This document shows positions 1 through 11,180 of a stretch of 64,000 nt of DNA, one piece after another; position 1 is the first letter of the stretch, and every line of letters starts with the position of its first letter. Position numbers and translations under genes: made by a program. This stretch comes from Burkholderiaceae bacterium. GTDB lineage: Bacteria > Pseudomonadota > Gammaproteobacteria > Burkholderiales > Burkholderiaceae_E. Under the pieces are notes generated by a model. That model had not been told where the DNA came from, did no database searches, and saw nothing but the letters and a program-made list of their open reading frames with translations. The DNA lies in contig JAHBZV010000003.1 of the NCBI GenBank assembly GCA_019635275.1, positions 118,449 through 182,448 of the forward strand, written 5' to 3'.

Positions 1-521
1 CGCAGCGGCTCGACGTCGTCGTCGAACGACGCGAACACCAGGCCGTTCAGCGTCTCGACGCGCAGGCGATTCAGGCCATGGTCTTCGAGGCGGAAGTCGG
101 GCGGCATCCCGCCCTGGACGCGCGCCTTGCCGTCCTCGACCGTCTTCACGCCGCGCCGGAACGGCACCCCGACCAGGTTGCCCTTCAGGTCGTAGTTCCA
201 CTGATGATACGGGCAGACGAAGTCGCGGGCGTTGCCGTGCGACGCGCGGCAAAAGCGCACGCCGCGGTGCGCGCAGTGGTTCTCGACGACGTTGATCGTG
301 CCGTCGTGGTCGCGCACCATGATCACCGAGCGCTCGCCGATCCAGGTCGTGCGGTAGTCGCCCGGGTTCGGGATCTCGCAGGCCAGGCCGGCGTAGTTCC
401 AGTGCCCGCGATAGAACAGACGCTCGAGCTCGCGGCGGTACAGGCCGGGATCGGTATAGGCGCGGTAGGGCACGCGCGAAACGTCTGCTACGGCCCAATC
501 GAGAACGGTCGGCGCGAGCAT
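1..521 (-). CDS. Rieske aromatic ring-hydroxylating oxygenase alpha subunit (3' end outside window)
   Basis: The N-terminal ~173 residues of a Rieske non-haem iron oxygenase large subunit. The [2Fe-2S] ligands are visible as C-x-H (CAHRG) and, after 17 residues, C-x2-H (CPYHQW), the spacing typical of ring-hydroxylating dioxygenase alpha subunits. The mononuclear-iron catalytic domain lies beyond position 1, so the substrate cannot be inferred. The ATG at 521 follows a strong GGGAGGGA ribosome-binding site, which fixes the start. The gene starts 3 bp after the stop of the upstream nucleotidyltransferase gene, so the two are probably co-transcribed. The family accepts electrons from a reductase and hydroxylates or demethylates aromatic or quaternary-ammonium substrates; no reductase is seen in the window. 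Confidence 0.9.
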   Translation of the reverse strand, partial: MLAPTVLDWAVADVSRVPYRAYTDPGLYRRELERLFYRGHWNYAGLACEIPNPGDYRTTWIGERSVIMVRDHDGTINVVENHCAHRGVRFCRASHGNARDFVCPYHQWNYDLKGNLVGVPFRRGVKTVEDGKARVQGGMPPDFRLEDHGLNRLRVETLNGLVFASFDDDVEPL

Positions 522-524
522 GGC

Positions 525-1178
525 TCATCCCTCCCTGGAGATCGCGGCACGCAGGCCGCGTCCGGCCAGCTGCGCGAGGTCGTCGACGGTGTCGATGTCG
601 ACGACGAAATGGTCGTTGGGCGCCTCGACACGGCGCACCAGCGCCGGGTGAGCAGCGAGGTAGCCGCGCGCGCCGACGCCCGGGCCTGACTCGAGGATCG
701 GCGCGCGCATCGCGGCGTCGACGATCACCGGGTTGCCGCGCCGGCCCTCGAAGACCGGCACCAGCGCGCAGCCGCGCGGCAGCGCGCGCCATTGCTCCAC
801 GAGCCAGCGCAGGTCGGCGGCATCGAGCAGCGGCTGGTCGGACAGCATGACGAGGATCGCATCCAGGTCCGCAGGCAGCGCCCGCAGCCCCGCATCGACC
901 GAGACCTGGTGGTCGGCCGACTCCGGCGCGCTGCAGGCCTGCCAGCCGGCCAGGCCGGCCAGCGCCTGCCTGACCGCGCCGGCTGCCGGGCCGAGCACGA
1001 CGACGATCGGGGCAAGCGGCACCGCCTGCAGCGTGCGCAGCGCGCGCCGCACCATCGGTTCGCCGTCGATGTCGACGAGCAGCTTGTCCGGGCCGCCCAT
1101 CCGCGACGAGCGCCCGGCAGCCAGCAGCAGCGCGCCGACGCGCGCAGGCGGCCCCCCCGCTGGCACAATGGACTCCAT
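525..1178 (-). CDS. MobA/MocA-like nucleotidyltransferase
   Basis: A 217-residue GT-A-fold NTP transferase. The N-terminal LLAAGRSSRMGGPDK matches the nucleotide-binding LxAGxSxRMGxxK signature of the MobA/MocA family, and LSDQPLL further in is the metal-binding D-x-P region. Family members transfer CMP or GMP to molybdenum cofactor; others act in CoxI/XdhC-type maturation or have unknown substrates. The ATG at 1178 was chosen because the signature starts about 15 residues later, whereas an upstream in-frame extension is Arg/Ala-rich and unlike the family. It lies 3 bp upstream of the Rieske oxygenase gene on the same strand. A role in molybdopterin cytosine dinucleotide synthesis is inference, since no molybdoenzyme is nearby. 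Confidence 0.8.
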   Translation of the reverse strand: MESIVPAGGPPARVGALLLAAGRSSRMGGPDKLLVDIDGEPMVRRALRTLQAVPLAPIVVVLGPAAGAVRQALAGLAGWQACSAPESADHQVSVDAGLRALPADLDAILVMLSDQPLLDAADLRWLVEQWRALPRGCALVPVFEGRRGNPVIVDAAMRAPILESGPGVGARGYLAAHPALVRRVEAPNDHFVVDIDTVDDLAQLAGRGLRAAISREG

Positions 1179-1219
1179 GCGAACCAGTGTACCAAGCGCC
1201 CAGGGCGGCGAGACTCGCC

Positions 1220-1858
1220 ATGCCTGACTTCGCGGCGCTGTTCGCAGCGCTCGTCGGCCAGCTGCCCGAGCCGCTGATGCGCCACCTGCCCGATCTGGCG
1301 CTGGCCGGCGCGCTCGCCTGGGGCGCCGGGCTGCGGCTCTACCTGGTGGTGTTCCTGTTCGGCCTGCTCGCGCGGCTCGGCTGGTGGGAGCTACCCGAGC
1401 ACCTGACACTGCTCGCGCACCCGCTGGTGCTCGGCGCCTCGGGGTTCATGGCGATCGTCGAGCTGTTCGCCGACAAGCTGCCCTGGCTCGACACGCTGTG
1501 GGATGGATTGAACACGTTCGTGCGGATCCCCGCCGGGGCGGCGCTCGCGGCCGCGGTGTTCGGCGACTCGGGCGCCGCAGCGGCGCTCGCGGCCGGCCTG
1601 CTGGGCGGCACGCTCACCGCCACGACCCACTTCGCGAAATCGGGCACCCGGGCGGTGGTCAATACGTCGCCGGAGCCGCTCTCGAACCTCGCGGTCTCGA
1701 TGGGCGAGGACGTGCTGGTGCTGGGCGGCACCTGGCTGGCCGTCCAGCACCCGCTGCTGTTCCTGATCGCGCTGCTGCTGTTCGTGATCGGCGCTGCGCT
1801 GCTGATCAGGCTCGTCGTGCGGGGGCTGCGCCGGCTGTTCGGGACGAAGCCAGCCTGA
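1220..1858 (+). CDS. DUF4126 family membrane protein
   Basis: A 212-residue integral membrane protein with about five hydrophobic segments. It has features I recognise from DUF4126: an early GLRLYLVVFLFGLL segment, the conserved WLDTLWDGLNTFVRIPAGA stretch, TTHFAKSGTRAVVNTSPEP, and a C-terminal hydrophobic helix followed by a basic tail. The family is widespread and its function is unknown. The ATG at 1220 was chosen over an upstream in-frame ATG because it starts directly before the conserved amphipathic N-terminus. It is transcribed divergently from the nucleotidyltransferase gene (41-bp gap) and convergently with the PII gene, with a hairpin between the two stops. Confidence 0.8.
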   Translation: MPDFAALFAALVGQLPEPLMRHLPDLALAGALAWGAGLRLYLVVFLFGLLARLGWWELPEHLTLLAHPLVLGASGFMAIVELFADKLPWLDTLWDGLNTFVRIPAGAALAAAVFGDSGAAAALAAGLLGGTLTATTHFAKSGTRAVVNTSPEPLSNLAVSMGEDVLVLGGTWLAVQHPLLFLIALLLFVIGAALLIRLVVRGLRRLFGTKPA

Positions 1859-1873
1859 CCGACCCGTGCTGAC

Positions 1874-1894
1874 GGGGCGCGCCCGAAGCGCCCC
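1874..1894. terminator. Hairpin between convergent DUF4126 and PII genes
   Basis: GGGGCGC at 1874-1880 pairs with GCGCCCC at 1888-1894 around a 7-nt loop, in the 57-bp gap between two convergent stop codons. There is no clear T-tract on either side, so it is only a candidate bidirectional terminator. Confidence 0.4.
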
Positions 1895-1915
1895 GGCGGG
1901 CAGGTTCGCGCCCGT

Positions 1916-2326
<411 letters not shown>

Positions 2327-2384
2327 TCACGCCGGGGCGCGCGGGCGGTCGGCCACAGCCGCGGCGCGCTGCGTCGCCCCGCGC

Positions 2385-3998
<1,614 letters not shown>

Positions 3999-4012
3999 CG
4001 GAGGGAAGCTCT

Positions 4013-5263
4013 TTGTCGCTCGGTCGGGTGGGTGTCGATTATCGCACGCAGGTTCTCGAGGATCTCTCGGGCGTCGGCGCGGCCGACTGGAACGCGCTGG
4101 TCGCGGCCGGCGCCGGCCGCGCGCGCCCTCAGCCGTTCCTGCGCCACGAGTTCCTGCGCGCGCTCGAGCTGGCCGGCTGCGTCGGCGAAGCCGCCGGCTG
4201 GATCCCGCGCCACCTGCTGTTGCGCGACACCGCCGGGGCGCCGGCCGCAGCCGTGCCCGCCTACCTGAAGCTGCATTCGTATGGCGAGTATGTGTTCGAC
4301 TGGGCCTGGGCGGACGCCTACCGGCGCCACGGCCTGCGCTACTACCCGAAACTGCTGTCGGCCATTCCTTTCACGCCCGTGCCCGGCACCCGGCTGGGCG
4401 CACGCGATGCGCCGGCCCGCAGCGCGGCGGCTCGCGCACTGCTCGAGGTCGCCCGATCGCTGCAGTTGTCGTCGCTTCACGTGCTGTTCCCGCGCCCGGA
4501 CGAGGCGCAGGCCCTGCGCGAGGCCGGCCTGATGCTGCGCCACGGCGTCCAGTTCCACTGGCGCAACGCCGGCTACGCCGACTTCGACGCGTTCCTCACG
4601 ACGCTCGCGCAGCCCAAGCGCAAGAAGATCCGCGCGGAGCGCCGCAAGGTCGCCGAAGCGGGCGTGCGATTGCGCCGCCTGCGCGGGCGCGAGATCGGCA
4701 GCGCGGACTGGGCGTTCTTCAACCGGTGCTACGAGTCGACCTACGCCGCGCACCAGTCCACGCCGTACCTGAACCTGGAATTCTTCGAGCGCATCGGCGA
4801 GGCGATGCCCGAGCACCTCGTGCTCGTGATGGCCGAGCGCGACGGCCGCCCGGTCGCCTCCAGCCTGCTGGTGCACGACGACGAGCGGCTGTACGGCCGC
4901 TACTGGGGCGCGATCGAGCCGGTGCCTTGCCTGCACTTCGAGGCCTGCTACTACCAGGCGATCGAGACCGCGATCGAGGCCGGCCTGCGCGTCGTCGAAG
5001 GTGGTGCGCAGGGCGAACACAAGATGTCGCGCGGCTTCGACCCGGTGCCGACCGTGTCGGCGCACTGGTTGGCCGAACCCGCGTTCGCGCAGGCCGTTGA
5101 CCGCTTCCTGCAGCGCGAGGACGCGATGGTCGGTGCGTATCTCGACGAGCTGCGCGAGCGGTCGCCCTACCGTGCGGTGCCCGCCGGCGCGGACACAGCA
5201 CCCGCCGACGCAGTGCCCGGCGCGGACGCTGCGGCCGGCGACGACGCCTCGGCGTCGGACTGA
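4013..5263 (+). CDS. FemAB-like GNAT-fold protein (DUF482 type)
   Basis: A 416-residue protein resembling the DUF482/FemAB-like family, often labelled peptidoglycan biosynthesis protein, with two tandem acetyltransferase-type folds. Typical stretches are YGEYVFDWAWADAYRRHGL, QPKRKKIRAERRKV and GAQGEHKMSRGF. The proposed role is transfer of an aminoacyl or acyl group; no substrate is established. The start is TTG at 4013, supported by GGAGGGA about 6 bp upstream; there is no ATG in a suitable position. The last ~30 residues are Ala/Asp/Pro-rich and overlap the 3' end of the convergent efflux outer-membrane gene by 97 bp. Confidence 0.85.
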   Translation: MSLGRVGVDYRTQVLEDLSGVGAADWNALVAAGAGRARPQPFLRHEFLRALELAGCVGEAAGWIPRHLLLRDTAGAPAAAVPAYLKLHSYGEYVFDWAWADAYRRHGLRYYPKLLSAIPFTPVPGTRLGARDAPARSAAARALLEVARSLQLSSLHVLFPRPDEAQALREAGLMLRHGVQFHWRNAGYADFDAFLTTLAQPKRKKIRAERRKVAEAGVRLRRLRGREIGSADWAFFNRCYESTYAAHQSTPYLNLEFFERIGEAMPEHLVLVMAERDGRPVASSLLVHDDERLYGRYWGAIEPVPCLHFEACYYQAIETAIEAGLRVVEGGAQGEHKMSRGFDPVPTVSAHWLAEPAFAQAVDRFLQREDAMVGAYLDELRERSPYRAVPAGADTAPADAVPGADAAAGDDASASD

Positions 5264-6744
5264 CGCCAGCCGCCGCCCAGCGACTTCATCAGGTCGACGC
5301 TGTAGCCGAGCCGCGCCTGGCGGTTGCGGATCAGCGCCAGCTCGGCGTCGTTCTGCGTGCGCAGCGCGTCGAGCAGCTCGAGGTAGCCCGAATAACCGGA
5401 CTCGTAGCGTGCGCGTGCGAGCCGCGTGCTGTTGCGCGCCGCGTCGAGCCGCGCCTGCAGGTCGCCTTCGGCCGCCGCGCTGCGCTCGTTGTTGGTCAGC
5501 GCGTCGCCGACTTCGCGGAAGGCCGTCTCGATCGACTTCTGGTAGCCGGCCAGCGCCTGCCGCTGCCGCGCCTCGGCCTGCTCGGCGCGCGCCTGCAAGC
5601 GTCCGGCGTCGAAGATCGGTAGCGCGAGCCCGAAGCCCAGCGACCAGATCCGCGCGCCGCTGCGCAGCAGGTCGGAGAGCTCGGCGCTCTGCCCGCCGAA
5701 CGAGCCGGTCAGCGAGATCGTCGGCAGCATCGCCGCGCGCGCGACGCCGATGCGCGCATTGGCAGCCTGCAGTGCCGCCTCGGCCTGGCGGATGTCGGGG
5801 CGACGGTCGAGCAGCGTCGACGGCAGGCCGGCCGGCGGCAACGGCGGCACCGGCATCGCGCGCAGGTCGCCCGCGGGCACGCGCAGGCCGGGTTGGCCCG
5901 TGAGCGCGCCGAGTTGTCGCTCGACCGCGGCACGCTGGCGCTGCAACTCGATCAGCTGCAGCGCCGCTTCGGCCCGCGCCGCCTCGGCCTGGTTGACGTC
6001 GAGGTCCGACACGACGCCGCCGCGCGCCCGGGCGCGCACCACTTCGAGGCTCTCGGTGCGAGTCTGCACGCTCTCGCGGGTGACCGCGATCTGGGCGTCG
6101 AGCGAGCGCAGCGCGAACCACGACTGCGCGGTCGTTCCGGCCAGGCTCAGCGCGACGACGTCGCGGGCGTAGCGGCTCGCCGCCAGCTGCGCGTCGACCG
6201 CCTCGGCGCCGCGCCGCAGCTTGCCCCACAGATCGAGTTCGAACGCGGTGGACAGCGCGATGCGCTGGTCGGATCGCGCCAGCGGCACGCTCGGCGGCAC
6301 CGGCGTCGCCCCCAGCGACGTGATCCGCGAGCGCGTGCTGGACGCGCCGAGGTCGACTTGCGGCACGAGCACCGCGTACGCCTCGCGCAGCGCCGCCTCG
6401 GCCTCCTCGACCTGCGCGATCGCGAGGCGCACGTCGGGATTGCGCGCCAGTGCAGCGTCGACCAGCGCGTCGAGCGCCGGGTCGCGATACAGCGTCCACC
6501 AGTCCACGGGCAGCGCGGCGCCGGGCGCGCCCGCCACGGCAGCGTCCGACGGCATCACGTCGACGAAGCGCTCCGGCAGCGCCTGCTCCGGGCGCCGGTA
6601 GTCGGGCCCGACCACCGTGCAGCCCGCGAGCGCGAGCGCGGCGAGGCAGGCTGCGGCAGCGCGACGCCACCGCGCCGAAGCGTCGGGCAGGCCCGTCGCG
6701 CGAGCGCCCGACGGGCGCACCGTTGCTGCAGTCGCGGCGCTCAT
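5167..6744 (-). CDS. RND efflux outer-membrane factor, lipoprotein (OprM/NodT family)
   Basis: A 525-residue TolC-like channel of a tripartite efflux pump. The signal peptide ends in the lipobox LALAGC (Cys42), followed by the family motif TVVGPDYRRP. Two OEP repeats follow, with LFDAGRLQARAEQAEAR and the periodic coiled-coil helices of the periplasmic barrel. It is the third gene of the operon; its ATG overlaps the pump gene's stop by 4 bp (ATGA), indicating translational coupling. The C-terminal ~35 residues are low-complexity Ala/Ser/Pro and overlap the convergent FemAB-like gene by 97 bp. Confidence 0.95.
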   Translation of the reverse strand: MSAATAATVRPSGARATGLPDASARWRRAAAACLAALALAGCTVVGPDYRRPEQALPERFVDVMPSDAAVAGAPGAALPVDWWTLYRDPALDALVDAALARNPDVRLAIAQVEEAEAALREAYAVLVPQVDLGASSTRSRITSLGATPVPPSVPLARSDQRIALSTAFELDLWGKLRRGAEAVDAQLAASRYARDVVALSLAGTTAQSWFALRSLDAQIAVTRESVQTRTESLEVVRARARGGVVSDLDVNQAEAARAEAALQLIELQRQRAAVERQLGALTGQPGLRVPAGDLRAMPVPPLPPAGLPSTLLDRRPDIRQAEAALQAANARIGVARAAMLPTISLTGSFGGQSAELSDLLRSGARIWSLGFGLALPIFDAGRLQARAEQAEARQRQALAGYQKSIETAFREVGDALTNNERSAAAEGDLQARLDAARNSTRLARARYESGYSGYLELLDALRTQNDAELALIRNRQARLGYSVDLMKSLGGGWRQSDAEASSPAAASAPGTASAGAVSAPAGTAR

Positions 6745-9700
6745 CGGGCGTCTCCCCCGGCCTCGCCGGCGGTCGGCGCGTCGCGCTCGCGACGGCGCCG
6801 GGCAGTCACCGTGAAGAACAGCGGCACGAAGATCGTCGCGACGAAGGTGGCCACGATCATGCCGCCGAACACGCCGGTGCCCATCGAGCGGCGCGCGGCA
6901 GCGCCGGCTCCCGAAGCCAGCACCAGGGGCACCACCCCGAGCACGAACGCCAACGACGTCATCACGATCGGGCGGAACCGCAGGCGCGCGGCCTGCAGCG
7001 CCGATTCGATCGGTGTCTTGCCGGCGAGGAACGCCTGCTGCGCGAACTCGACGATCAGGATCGCGTTCTTCGCCGCCAGCCCGATCAGCACGACCAGCCC
7101 GATCTGGAAGTAGATGTCGTTTTCGAGCCCGCGCAGGAACACGAACCCGAGTGCCCCGGTGATCGCGAACGGCACCGCGAGCAGCACCGCCACCGGCAGG
7201 CCCCAGCGCTCGTAGAGCGCGGCGAGGATCAGGTAGACCATCACGATCGCAAAGCCGAATGCGAAGACCGACGCGCTGCCGGCGCGCTTCTCCTGGAACG
7301 CCTGGCCCGTCCAGGCGATCTGGTAGCCCGCCGGCAACGTGCGCGCGGCAACCTCCTCGACCGCCCGGATCGCGTCACCGGAGCTCACTCCCGGCTTGCC
7401 GGCGCCGAGCACTTTCGCCGCGACGAAGCCATTGAATCGTTCGAGCTGCTCCGGCCCGACCACGCTTCGCGTCGTGATCAGCGCCTTGAGCGGAATCATC
7501 TCGCCGCTGGCGGTCGAGCGAACGAACACGTTGCCCAGGTCGTCGGGCTTGGCGCGGTAAGGCGCATCCGCCTGAAGCTGAACCCGGTAGGTGCGGCCGA
7601 ACTTGTTGAAGTCGTTCACGTACAGCGTGCCCATCGTGCTCTGAAGCGTGTCGAACACGTCCTGCACCGGCACGCCGAGCGACAGCGCCTTCTCGCGGTC
7701 GACCTCGACCTGCAGCTGCGGCACCGTCGGCCGGAAGAACGTGTTGATGCCCTGCAGCCTGCGGTCCGCCGACAGTTCGGCGATGAACGCCTGCACCACT
7801 TGCTGCAGGCGCATCGGGTCCGGGTCCGCGCGCCCCTGCACGTAGACCTCGAAGCCGCCAGCGGTCCCCAGGCCGCGGATCGCCGGCGGATTGAACGCCA
7901 GCGCCATGCCGTCGGTCAGTGCCATGCCGCGCATGAAGATCTCGCCGGCGACCTGCGGCGCGCTTTGCGTGCGCTGCGACCAGTCCTTCAGCGGCACGAA
8001 GATCGTCGCAGCGTTGGTCTTGTTGCCGCCGCCGATCAGGTCGAAGCCATTGACGACGAACATGTGCTCGATCGCGGGATGGTCGGCGAACATCTGCTGC
8101 AGCTTCGCGCCCGACTTGCCGGTGCGCTCCAGCGTCGCTCCATCGGGCAGGATCACCGCGCCGATCACGTAGCCCTGGTCTTCGGGCGGCACGAAGCTGC
8201 CCGGAATGCGGGTAAACAGCAGCGCGAGCAGCCCGAGCATGCCCAGGAACGCCAGCAGCGACAGCAGCCGCCGGCGCAGCGCCAGGTTCACCGAGCCGAG
8301 GAACACCCGGGTAACCGCGTTGAACCCGACGTTGAACGGGTGGAACAGCTTCGACTCGTGGTCGCCGGCCTTGAGCATCAGTGCGCACAGCGCCGGCGTG
8401 AGCGTGAGCGCCACGAACCCCGACAGCACCACCGCGATCGCGACGGTCACCGCGAACTGCTTGTAGAGCTGGCCTGCAATGCCGCCGAGGAAGGCGACCG
8501 GCACGAACACGGCGCACAGCACCAGCACGATCGCGACGATCGCGCCCGAGACCTCGCGCATCGCCTCGACCGCCGCATCGTAGGCCGACATCTTCTGCTC
8601 GCGCATCAGACGCTCGACGTTCTCGAGCACGACGATCGCGTCGTCGACGACGATGCCGATCGCCAGCACCATCGCGAACAGCGTCAGCGTGTTGATCGAG
8701 AAGCCGAACAGCCACAGCCCCGCGAAGGTGCCGATCAGCGACACCGGCACCGCGATCATCGGGATGAAGGTGGCGCGCGCGGTCTGCAGGAAGATGAACA
8801 CCACCAGGATGACGAGCACGGCCGCTTCGAGGATCGTTTTCGTGACCTCGTGGATCGAGGACTGCACGAAGCGGGTGGTGTCGAACGGGATGATGAAGTC
8901 GAGCCCCTCCGGGAAGTTCTTCTTCAGCTCGGCCATCTTCGCCTTGACCGAGCGCGCGACGTCCAGCGCGTTGGCGCCCGACTGCAGGAACACTGCGGTG
9001 CCGATCGTCGGCTTGCCGTCGAGCGTGTTGAACGCGTCGTAGTTGAGCGCGCCCAACTCGATGCGCGCCACGTCCTTCAGGCGCAACACGCCCGAGGGAC
9101 CCCCCGCGCGTACCACGATCTCGCCGAACTGCTCCGGCTCGACCAGCCTGCCCTGAGCGGTCACCGTGTAGACCAGGCTCTGCCCCGGCAATGCCGGCTC
9201 GGCGCCGATCTTGCCCGCCGCGTACTGTGCGTTCTGCGCGCGCACGGCCGCCGCGATCTCGGAGGCGGTGACACCGAGCTGCGCCATCCGGTCGGGCTTG
9301 AGCCAGATGCGCATCGAGTAGTCGCGAGCGCCGAAGATCGTCACGTCGGCGACGCCCGGGAGGCGCTTGAGCTCGTCGACCACGTTCAGCGACGAATAGT
9401 TCGACAGGTACAGCGTGTCGAAGCGCCCGTCGGGCGAACTGAGCGCGACCACCAGCAGGATGTCGTTCGATCGCTTCTGGACGGTCACGCCGTTGCGGCG
9501 CACCTCGTCGGGCAGTCGCGGCAGCGCGAGCTGCACGCGGTTGTTCATGTTGAACGTGGCCTGGTCGACGTTGGTGCCGACCTCGAAGGTGGCGGTGATC
9601 GTCACTGTGCCGTTCGACGACGAGCTCGAGTTGAAGTAGAGCAACCCCTCGACGCCGGAGAGCTGCTCCTCGATCGGCGCGGCCACCGTCTTCGCCAGCG

Positions 9701-9866
9701 TCTCGGCGCTCGCGCCCGGATAGCTGGTCGTGATCGTCACCGTCGGCGGCGCGATCTCGGGGTATTGCGCGACCGGCAGCACCTGCGAAGCCACCAACCC
9801 CGCGAGCACGATCACGATCGACAGGACGGCAGCGAAGATCGGGCGATCGATGAAGAAGCGCGACAT
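6741..9866 (-). CDS. RND (HAE1) multidrug efflux pump, inner-membrane subunit
   Basis: A 1041-residue AcrB/MexB-type proton-driven exporter, full family length. Starting MSRFFIDRPIFAAVLSIVI, it has twelve membrane helices and two large periplasmic loops. The TM4 proton-relay aspartates are in GIVVDDAIVVLENVERLM near residue 405 and the relay Lys is in GLAAKNAILIVEF near residue 935. The porter-domain sequence QYPEIAPPTVTITTSYPGAS is characteristic of the HAE1 family. It sits between the adaptor gene (14-bp gap) and the outer-membrane gene (4-bp overlap). Substrates cannot be read from the sequence; hydrophobic and amphiphilic drugs are typical of the family. Confidence 0.96.
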   Translation of the reverse strand: MSRFFIDRPIFAAVLSIVIVLAGLVASQVLPVAQYPEIAPPTVTITTSYPGASAETLAKTVAAPIEEQLSGVEGLLYFNSSSSSNGTVTITATFEVGTNVDQATFNMNNRVQLALPRLPDEVRRNGVTVQKRSNDILLVVALSSPDGRFDTLYLSNYSSLNVVDELKRLPGVADVTIFGARDYSMRIWLKPDRMAQLGVTASEIAAAVRAQNAQYAAGKIGAEPALPGQSLVYTVTAQGRLVEPEQFGEIVVRAGGPSGVLRLKDVARIELGALNYDAFNTLDGKPTIGTAVFLQSGANALDVARSVKAKMAELKKNFPEGLDFIIPFDTTRFVQSSIHEVTKTILEAAVLVILVVFIFLQTARATFIPMIAVPVSLIGTFAGLWLFGFSINTLTLFAMVLAIGIVVDDAIVVLENVERLMREQKMSAYDAAVEAMREVSGAIVAIVLVLCAVFVPVAFLGGIAGQLYKQFAVTVAIAVVLSGFVALTLTPALCALMLKAGDHESKLFHPFNVGFNAVTRVFLGSVNLALRRRLLSLLAFLGMLGLLALLFTRIPGSFVPPEDQGYVIGAVILPDGATLERTGKSGAKLQQMFADHPAIEHMFVVNGFDLIGGGNKTNAATIFVPLKDWSQRTQSAPQVAGEIFMRGMALTDGMALAFNPPAIRGLGTAGGFEVYVQGRADPDPMRLQQVVQAFIAELSADRRLQGINTFFRPTVPQLQVEVDREKALSLGVPVQDVFDTLQSTMGTLYVNDFNKFGRTYRVQLQADAPYRAKPDDLGNVFVRSTASGEMIPLKALITTRSVVGPEQLERFNGFVAAKVLGAGKPGVSSGDAIRAVEEVAARTLPAGYQIAWTGQAFQEKRAGSASVFAFGFAIVMVYLILAALYERWGLPVAVLLAVPFAITGALGFVFLRGLENDIYFQIGLVVLIGLAAKNAILIVEFAQQAFLAGKTPIESALQAARLRFRPIVMTSLAFVLGVVPLVLASGAGAAARRSMGTGVFGGMIVATFVATIFVPLFFTVTARRRRERDAPTAGEAGGDAR

Positions 9867-9880
9867 TCGGGCCCCGCGAC

Positions 9881-11116
9881 TCAGCGTGCGCCGCCGGCGG
9901 CGGGCCGGGACGCAGGGGCGGAAGCGGCCGGCGCCTGTCCGGCCGCCGCTGCGCCGCCCGGTGCGCCGCCCGGTGCGCCGCCCGCTGCGCCAGCCGGCGC
10001 GTCGCCCGGCGCCTTCGGCTGCACCGTCGCGCCGGGACGCAGCCGCAACAGGTTGTCGACCGCGACGCGCTCGCCCGGCTGCAGGCCCTTGCTCACGACC
10101 CAGTCGCGGCCCACCCAGCCGCCGGTCTCGACCGGTCGCGGCGCGACCTGGTTCGACGCGTCGACGACCCAGACGAAGCGCCCGCGATCGGTCTGCTGCA
10201 CGGCCGATTGCGGAACGACGAACGCCTCGCGCTCGCCGATCTCGACGCGCGCCTTCACGTACTGGCCCGGCAGCAGCGCGAGCGACGGATTGGCGAACTC
10301 GGCGCGCAACTGCACGGTGCCGAGCCTCGGATCGACGGTCGAGCCGGTGAAGTTCAGGCGCCCGGTCCGGTCATAGGTGCTGCCGTCGGGCAGCGTCAGG
10401 CTGACCCTGGCAGCTCGCTCGTCGACCCCGCGCAGCTGGCCGTACTCGGACTCCGACAGCGAGAAGCGCACCCAGATGGGGTCGGTGCGCGTCAGCGTGG
10501 TGAGCAGGCTGCTGTCCGCGCCCGGCGTCACGAGGCTGCCTTCGGAGCGCAGCGCCCGGCCCGCGATGCCCGAGATCGGCGCGTCCACCGCCGTGTAGGA
10601 CAGGTTCAGCTGCGCTTCGCGCACGCGCGCCTGCGCCGCGAGCAGCGACGCCTGGGTCTGCTGCCGCGACGACTGCGCGTCGTCGTACTCGCGCTGGCTG
10701 ATCGCTCGATCGCCCAGAAGCTTCTGCAGCCGCGTGGCCTCGATCTGCGCGCGCTCGGCGCGGGCCTGCGCCTCGGCCAGCGCGGCGCGCGCCTGCGACA
10801 GCGCGATCTCGAACGGCGCGCGCTCGATCCGGTACATCGGCGCGCCCGCCCTGATCGGCTCGCCCTCGCGGAACACCTGCTTCTCCAGGATACCGCTGAC
10901 CCGCGCGCGCACTTCCACCTCGCGCGATCCCTCGGTGCGCGCAACGGCCTCGAGCAGGACCGGCACCTTGCGTGGCTGCATCTCGAGCACGGTGACCGGC
11001 GTGGGCGGCGGCGCGCCGGCGCCGGGCCCCTGGGCCGGACCCTGTGCGCCGCGGTCGCATCCGGCAACGAGCAGTGCGGCGGCCACGAGCGACGACGCGA
11101 GCAGGGGCAGGCGCAT
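9881..11116 (-). CDS. RND efflux periplasmic adaptor (membrane-fusion lipoprotein)
   Basis: A 411-residue AcrA/MexA-type adaptor linking pump and channel. The chosen start (MRLPLLASS) gives a compact lipoprotein signal with lipobox LVAGC at Cys20; in-frame ATGs at 11137 and 11143 would lengthen the n-region, and no start has an obvious ribosome-binding site. A lipoyl-like half-domain (VRARVSGILEKQVFREGEPI), a long coiled-coil hairpin and beta-barrel domains follow. The C-terminus ends in a Gly/Ala/Pro tail encoded by about four copies of a 12-bp repeat near 9950-9995, a likely length-variable tract. It is the first gene of the operon, divergent from the TetR gene. Confidence 0.93.
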   Translation of the reverse strand: MRLPLLASSLVAAALLVAGCDRGAQGPAQGPGAGAPPPTPVTVLEMQPRKVPVLLEAVARTEGSREVEVRARVSGILEKQVFREGEPIRAGAPMYRIERAPFEIALSQARAALAEAQARAERAQIEATRLQKLLGDRAISQREYDDAQSSRQQTQASLLAAQARVREAQLNLSYTAVDAPISGIAGRALRSEGSLVTPGADSSLLTTLTRTDPIWVRFSLSESEYGQLRGVDERAARVSLTLPDGSTYDRTGRLNFTGSTVDPRLGTVQLRAEFANPSLALLPGQYVKARVEIGEREAFVVPQSAVQQTDRGRFVWVVDASNQVAPRPVETGGWVGRDWVVSKGLQPGERVAVDNLLRLRPGATVQPKAPGDAPAGAAGGAPGGAPGGAAAAGQAPAASAPASRPAAGGAR

Positions 11117-11180
11117 GGGAGACGGGATGTCGGTCATGGGCATGGACGGCGGCGGCTGGTTGGACAGGAAAGCGGAAAGT

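Noticed and set aside
6450-10376. A 1308-codon open frame on the plus strand, antisense to the RND pump and adaptor genes.
   Set aside because: It is a GC-skew shadow: Arg/His-rich, without any family motif, wholly opposite genes with clear catalytic motifs.
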